From the NCBI GenBank assembly GCA_021814855.1, contig JAKAHQ010000051.1, positions 1 to 8,417 on the forward strand: a DNA stretch of 8,417 nt, written 5' to 3'. Under the pieces are notes generated by a model that saw only the letters and a program-made list of their open reading frames with translations, was not told the DNA's origin and searched no databases. The position numbers and the translations under genes are program-made. Below are positions 4,927 through 8,417 of the stretch, piece by piece (position 1 is the stretch's first letter; each line of letters starts with the position of its first letter). The DNA is from Bacteroidota bacterium. GTDB taxonomy: Bacteria > Bacteroidota > Ignavibacteria > Ignavibacteriales > Melioribacteraceae.

Positions 4927-5907
4927 ATGGAATACGCATATCTTGGCAGAACGGGACTTAAAGTAAGCAGACTTTGCCTCGGTACAATGAATTTTGGACC
5001 GTACACAACCGAGCCCGAAAGTTTTAATATAATGAACCGTGCGCTTGAACACGGGCTAAACTTTTTTGATACTGCTAACGTGTACGGCGCAATGTGGGAT
5101 GCCGGCGGCGTAGGCAATACCGAAAAAATTATTGGGCGCTGGCTCGCGGAAGATAAATCGAGAAGAAATAAAATTGTGCTTGCTACAAAAGTTTACGGCA
5201 ATATGGGCTCGGCTCCAAACGAATCAAAACTTTCCGCATACCATATTCGCAAAGCCTGCGAAGAAAGTTTGAAACGCATGCAGACAGATCATATTGACCT
5301 GTACCAAATGCATCATATAGACCGCAGTACGCCCTGGGAAGAAATTTTCCAGGCCATGGAACAATTGGTTCGCGAAGGTAAAATTACTTACCTCGGCAGC
5401 AGCAATTTTGCCGCGTGGAATATTGCCGAAGCGCAAATGATTGCCAAGCAGAGAAACTTTTTGGGATTGGTTTCCGAGCAGAGCATATACAGTTTGCGCA
5501 ACCGTCATGTCGAGCTTGAAGTAGTTCCTGCATGCAAACATTTCGGTGTAGGTTTAATTCCATGGAGTCCGATGGGTGGAGGAATTTTGTGCGGCGTGCT
5601 CGAAAAGCAGAAAGAAGGAAGACGTACCCGCGAGCCGTTGCAGAAATCGGTTGAAAAACTTCGTCCACAAATTGAAGCTTATGAAAAATTGTGTAAGGAA
5701 CTGGGACAAAATCCGGCGGACGTAGCTCTTGCCTGGGTACTCAATAATCTGGTAGTTACTTCACCAATTATTGGTCCGCGTACGGTAAAGCAGTTGGATG
5801 AAAACGTAAAAGCTCTCGAGTTGAAACTTAGTGAAGAGACTTTAACAAAGCTGGATCAAATATGGCCGGGACCGGGAAACCAGGCGCCCGAAGCTTATGC
5901 ATGGTAG
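4927..5907 (+). CDS. Aldo/keto reductase
   Basis: A 326-residue NAD(P)H-dependent oxidoreductase with an (alpha/beta)8 barrel, cytosolic, that reduces aldehydes or ketones (or runs in reverse). The start reads 'MEYAYLGRTGLKVSRLCLGTM', typical of the family. The catalytic tetrad is complete: D48 and Y53 in 'FFDTANVYG', K88 in 'LATK', and H129 in 'DLYQMHHID'. 'GSSNF' (157-161), 'EQSIYSL' and 'IPWSPMGGGILCG' follow, and the cofactor phosphate region 'IIGPRTVKQLDEN' (271-283, R275) suggests NADPH. The C-terminus 'GPGNQAPEAYAW' is typical of bacterial members of the YajO/aryl-alcohol-dehydrogenase-like group. A Shine-Dalgarno (AAAGGA) lies about nine bases before the ATG. The substrate is unknown, and the neighbours do not suggest a pathway. 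No strong terminator is visible downstream. Confidence 0.95.
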   Translation: MEYAYLGRTGLKVSRLCLGTMNFGPYTTEPESFNIMNRALEHGLNFFDTANVYGAMWDAGGVGNTEKIIGRWLAEDKSRRNKIVLATKVYGNMGSAPNESKLSAYHIRKACEESLKRMQTDHIDLYQMHHIDRSTPWEEIFQAMEQLVREGKITYLGSSNFAAWNIAEAQMIAKQRNFLGLVSEQSIYSLRNRHVELEVVPACKHFGVGLIPWSPMGGGILCGVLEKQKEGRRTREPLQKSVEKLRPQIEAYEKLCKELGQNPADVALAWVLNNLVVTSPIIGPRTVKQLDENVKALELKLSEETLTKLDQIWPGPGNQAPEAYAW

Positions 5908-5993
5908 CTTTATCGTAGGCCGTTAATAACATAAAGTGATGGAAATATTTTTTATCTAATATTAAAATTATCTGTTATTTAAAATGAAGAGTT

Positions 5994-6021
5994 AAGTATC
6001 GAGTATCTGTCATCAAGTATC
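5994..6021. repeat. Short heptameric tandem repeat
   Basis: Units of seven bases in phase: AAGTATC (5994-6000), GAGTATC (6001-6007), a degenerate TGTCATC (6008-6014) and AAGTATC (6015-6021). It ends just before the Shine-Dalgarno of the AlaX gene. It looks like a small intergenic minisatellite. Its role, if any, is unknown. Confidence 0.5.
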
Positions 6022-6032
6022 CAGGAAGAATA

Positions 6033-6488
6033 ATGGATTATAACGAAAATCCGAAATCATATCACCCGCCGATGCATACCGCCGAGCACCTGTTGAATAG
6101 TACAATGAACAAAATGTTCGGAAGAGGCAGGGCATTCAGTGCTCATATAGAAAAGAAAAAATCGAAGTGCGATTATCATTTCGATCGCGATCTTACCTCC
6201 GAAGAAATAAAATTAATCGAAGATAAAGTGAACGGTGCCATAGCGGCGGATCTTACCGTTAAGGAAGAATTTATGAGCCGCGATGAAGCGCAAAAATTTT
6301 TTAATCTAAATCGTTTACCCGACGAAGCCGGCGAAACTTTACGCGTTATACGTATCGGCGATTATGATTCGTGCTTATGCAGCGGTCCGCATATTAATTC
6401 AACCAAAGAAATCGGCGGTTTTAAAATTATTTCTACAAGTTTTGAAAACGGCATCTTGAGAGTTCGTTTTAAAATATCTGCGGCATAG
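6033..6488 (+). CDS. alaX: AlaX-type alanyl-tRNA editing protein
   Basis: A 151-residue stand-alone version of the editing (second additional) domain of alanyl/threonyl-tRNA synthetases. Such AlaX proteins act in trans, hydrolysing tRNA-Ala wrongly charged with serine or glycine. The zinc-binding signature is complete: HxxxH as H15/H19 in 'MHTAEHLLN', and CxxxH as C116/H120 in 'CSGPHINSTKEIG'. The length fits the short AlaX class; there is no N-terminal glycine-rich or synthetase core, so it is not a truncated AlaRS. The start has a good Shine-Dalgarno (AGGAAG, 6023-6028). It lies 42 bases upstream of the ferritin-VIT1 gene, so the two may share a transcript, though no functional link is apparent. 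Editing of tRNA-Thr is a less likely alternative. Confidence 0.88.
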   Translation: MDYNENPKSYHPPMHTAEHLLNSTMNKMFGRGRAFSAHIEKKKSKCDYHFDRDLTSEEIKLIEDKVNGAIAADLTVKEEFMSRDEAQKFFNLNRLPDEAGETLRVIRIGDYDSCLCSGPHINSTKEIGGFKIISTSFENGILRVRFKISAA

Positions 6489-6530
6489 ATGAATTTTATT
6501 AATATGAAAAATTTTATTTAAGGAGAAGCA

Positions 6531-7475
6531 ATGCGTTCATTCGATAGTTTTTCGGAACAGGAGGTTCTTGCGTTGGCAATTTCGCTTGAAGAGGAAGACG
6601 CGCGTATATACGATGATTTTGCTGAAGGATTGCGCGCCGATTTTCCCGAACAGGCAGATGAATTTGTAAAAATGCGCTTGGAAGAAGACGGGCATAGACA
6701 TCGCCTGCTCGATCTTTACAGAAGCAAATTCGGCGAACATATTCCGTTGATTAGACGCGAAGATGTAAGAGGATTTGTTAAAAGAAAACCGATCTGGCGC
6801 GCACGGCCTTTAAGACTTTCTACCGCAAGAAAATTTGCCCAGGAGATGGAACTTGAAACCCGCAGGTATTACGAGGCCGCGATTAAAAAAAGTACGGATG
6901 CAGGTATTCGTCAACTGCTCGGCGATCTTGCCGATGAAGAAAGGAAACACATAAATACCGCGCAAAGAATGGAAGCAAAAGCCCACGTCGAAAGCGAACA
7001 AGCCGCTCAAAAAAGATTATTCCTGCTGCAGGTAATTCAACCGGGACTCGCCGGTTTAATGGATGGCTCGGTATCAACGTTAGCTCCTCTTTTTGCAGCT
7101 GCGTTTGCAACACATAATAGTTTCGATACTTTCCTAATTGGTTTGGCCGCAAGCATAGGCGCTGGAATAAGCATGGGTTTTGCAGAGGCGCTTTCGGATG
7201 ACGGCACTCTTACTGGCCGCGGGCACCCCTTTATGCGCGGCGGTATTACCGGCTTGATGACTACGGTCGGCGGACTCGGTCATACTTTGCCGTACTTAAT
7301 TTCGAATGTTTATACGGCTACTGTAATTGCCGTGATTGTTGTTCTGATTGAACTAGGCGTTATCTCGTGGGTTCGTCATAAATTTATGGACACACCTCTC
7401 GGAATGGCAGTCTTTCAGGTTGTAATTGGAGGGATCCTGGTTTTCCTGGCCGGTGTTTTAATCGGCAGTTCTTGA
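6531..7475 (+). CDS. Ferritin-like/VIT1 fusion iron transporter (MbfA-like)
   Basis: A 314-residue fusion. Residues about 8-150 form a rubrerythrin/ferritin-like four-helix domain with di-iron ligands in two ExxH-type repeats: E20/E21 with E51/E52 and H55 ('EEDGH'), then E105-E109 with E136/E137 and H140 ('DEERKH'). Residues about 160-314 are a VIT1/CCC1-type membrane domain, opening 'PGLAGLMDGSVSTLAPLFAA' and followed by about four further helices ('GISMGFAEALSDD', 'RGGITGLMTTVGG', 'VIAVIVVLIELGVISW', 'VIGGILVFLAGVLIG'). This architecture matches MbfA, a membrane-bound ferritin that exports iron in alpha-proteobacteria; the same role here is inference. A strong Shine-Dalgarno (AAGGAG) lies six bases before the ATG. 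An AT-rich hairpin (7474-7496) overlaps the stop and may be a weak terminator. Confidence 0.93.
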   Translation: MRSFDSFSEQEVLALAISLEEEDARIYDDFAEGLRADFPEQADEFVKMRLEEDGHRHRLLDLYRSKFGEHIPLIRREDVRGFVKRKPIWRARPLRLSTARKFAQEMELETRRYYEAAIKKSTDAGIRQLLGDLADEERKHINTAQRMEAKAHVESEQAAQKRLFLLQVIQPGLAGLMDGSVSTLAPLFAAAFATHNSFDTFLIGLAASIGAGISMGFAEALSDDGTLTGRGHPFMRGGITGLMTTVGGLGHTLPYLISNVYTATVIAVIVVLIELGVISWVRHKFMDTPLGMAVFQVVIGGILVFLAGVLIGSS

Positions 7476-7543
7476 TTTTCCAATAATTGAAAAATTAAAT
7501 TTTCGGAGTTAATTTTGCTGAGCAAATTTCGGGATTGAATGCT

Positions 7544-7738
7544 ATGGCAGAGGAACTCTACGTTAATATTAAATTCAAAAGCCGAAAAACGGGGGAATTG
7601 AAGGACGGGTACGTCCGTATTCCTAATCTTGAAAGATATGCAAACGGTCTTAAGAAATATTTTGATATACATGAATTCAGGGTTTGCGAAAAGAGAATTG
7701 TAAGCAAAGAAGAGTTTGAAAATAAAGGCCGGGCATAA
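7544..7738 (+). CDS. Small unknown protein
   Basis: A 64-residue, basic, soluble protein I do not recognise, reading 'MAEELYVNIKFKSRKTGELK' then 'DGYVRIPNLERYANGLKKYF' and 'DIHEFRVCEKRIVSKEEFEN'. It looks like a small alpha/beta unit with two strands, a helix ('NLERYANGLKKYF') and a further strand. There is one Cys, with no signal peptide or membrane segment. I chose the ATG at 7544 over the in-frame TTG at 7535; neither has a strong Shine-Dalgarno. It follows the ferritin-VIT1 gene by 68 bases in the same direction. The natural-looking composition and intact frame suggest a real gene, but this is moderately supported. Confidence 0.6.
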   Translation: MAEELYVNIKFKSRKTGELKDGYVRIPNLERYANGLKKYFDIHEFRVCEKRIVSKEEFENKGRA

Positions 7739-7810
7739 TACCGGACGTACACAAAATTTTTTTACTAGTTTACCAACTTATTCCAGGCACATTTCCGTTC
7801 AAATAAAAAT

Positions 7811-7837
7811 TTGATTAATCCGAAAAGTTTATATAAT
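7811..7837 (+). promoter_or_regulatory. Possible promoter for the sensor kinase gene
   Basis: TTGATT (7811-7816), a 15-base spacer and a perfect TATAAT (7832-7837) lie about 45 bases before the ATG at 7883, in an AT-rich gap preceded by a T-run (7755-7763). The spacer is short unless TTTGAT at 7810 is taken as -35 (16 bases). Confidence 0.35.
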
Positions 7838-7882
7838 TGCTTTTGATATTTTTGATTATTCGAATTTTGGTGTTGTTGTGTT

Positions 7883-8417
7883 ATGGCTAAACCGATAAAG
7901 AAGATTGGCTTGATTCTCTTAATACTTATTATCCTTCCGATATTATTTATCTCCATCAGGGAAATTTCATCGCTCAACGAAAATGAAAGCTTAATAGAAA
8001 GCATTTATACAAAACAGCTTGAATCCATTTTATACTCGGTAAATCAATATTCCGAAGATGTGGCTAGAAGCTGGCTTACAAGAATTCAATCGATGGTAGA
8101 TGAAGCCGACGGCACATGGAAATTGCCGGAGGCAAAAACAAAACAGTTTTTTGAAACGAACTACGCGCTAAATTATTTCTTCCTTGCGGATAGTTCTGGC
8201 AGAGAACTAAAAACTTTTCAGCGCCCCGATGCACTACCTCGAGCGGTTGAAGATAGGGAAAAAATAAAACTAGTATTAAAAGAAAACCAATCAATGGTTT
8301 CCAAGCTCTATAAATTCAAGTCCGGAAAATTTACCAAGATTTATCCCGTTGCAGATATGCCGGGTTCAACCCAGATAATGGTTTTCATCTTAGATAATAA
8401 GATGACCGGGGGATTCG
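7883..8417 (+). CDS. Probable sensor histidine kinase, N-terminal part (cut by window edge)
   Basis: An open frame of 178 codons runs off the right edge without a stop. The start 'MAKPIKKIGLILLILIILPI' is a membrane anchor (about 8-25) followed by 'REISSLNENESLIESIYTKQ', a helical 'QLESILYSVNQYSEDVARSW' region and an extracytoplasmic mixed alpha/beta part with 'YFFLADSSGRELKTF' and 'KIYPVADMPGSTQIMVFILD', which resembles a PAS/CACHE-like sensor fold. This arrangement is typical of membrane sensor kinases, but no HAMP, H-box or ATPase motif falls inside the window, so kinase identity is inference. The ATG at 7883 has no good Shine-Dalgarno. Alternative outcomes are a diguanylate cyclase or chemoreceptor with the same front end. 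Confidence 0.7.
   Translation, partial: MAKPIKKIGLILLILIILPILFISIREISSLNENESLIESIYTKQLESILYSVNQYSEDVARSWLTRIQSMVDEADGTWKLPEAKTKQFFETNYALNYFFLADSSGRELKTFQRPDALPRAVEDREKIKLVLKENQSMVSKLYKFKSGKFTKIYPVADMPGSTQIMVFILDNKMTGGF

Noticed and set aside
4807..5117. Two minus-strand frames of 75 and 81 codons over the start of the aldo/keto reductase
   Set aside because: Both overlap the well-supported reductase on the opposite strand and show no domain or ribosome site.
5908..5955. Possible terminator after the aldo/keto reductase
   Set aside because: CTTTAT/ATAAAG is a six-pair AT-only stem with a 17-base loop, and the T-run does not follow directly.
7729..7763. Possible terminator after the 64-residue gene
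   Set aside because: The CCGG/CCGG stem is only four pairs and the T-run is 10 bases further on, so it is too weak to call.
7765..8294. Minus-strand frames of 79 and 72 codons at the right end
   Set aside because: They overlap the open plus-strand sensor gene that runs off the window and look like its complement.
1..8417. CRISPR array, insertion sequence, or phage/defence cluster
   Set aside because: No regularly spaced repeats, transposase, integrase, nuclease or toxin-antitoxin frames are visible on either strand.

Overview
The window reads as a chromosomal segment from an AT-rich Gram-negative bacterium of the Bacteroidota/Ignavibacteriota side of the tree, and Ignavibacteria-like is my best guess. 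The basis is the gene content (DUF5362, DUF3795, secreted proteins with a '..FAQ' signal-peptide cleavage region) together with clear Shine-Dalgarno sites on many genes, which classical Bacteroidetes mostly lack. The lineage call is inference.

Layout. 1-647: a NarL/FixJ-type response regulator whose start appears to overlap the stop of a gene cut off at the left edge. 648-1133: a leader rich in inverted repeats, an 83-residue orphan protein with a very strong ribosome binding site, and a good intrinsic terminator. 1258-1971: a secreted helical protein made of two copies of a roughly 100-residue unit with conserved histidines. It converges, across a bidirectional terminator, on a minus-strand pair: a DUF5362 membrane protein followed by a CDF-like cation transporter. 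The transporter's conserved N-terminus extends past the only canonical start codon. 3203-3371: tRNA-Ala(CGC) plus a decayed tandem copy of it that carries a palindromic insert. 3430-4725 (minus): a Cys-rich DUF3795 protein and a secreted alpha/beta-hydrolase esterase. 4927-7475 (plus): an aldo/keto reductase, an AlaX-type tRNA-Ala editing protein, and a membrane-bound ferritin-like/VIT1 fusion. 7544-7738: a small unknown protein. 7883 to the right edge: the N-terminal membrane and sensor part of a probable sensor histidine kinase.

Themes. Metal handling recurs: the CDF-like transporter with a Cys/His tail, the histidine-containing duplicated exported protein beside it, and the ferritin-VIT1 protein (iron storage/export type). 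Signal transduction genes sit at both edges. Translation quality control appears as AlaX, with a tRNA-Ala in the same window. I see no CRISPR array, transposase, integrase or phage gene. Most of the window looks like ordinary chromosome. The less ordinary points are the duplicated periplasmic protein beside the transporter, the apparent AUA start of the transporter, the decayed tRNA-Ala copy, and the structured leader before the 83-residue protein. No gap longer than 300 bases lacks a gene.
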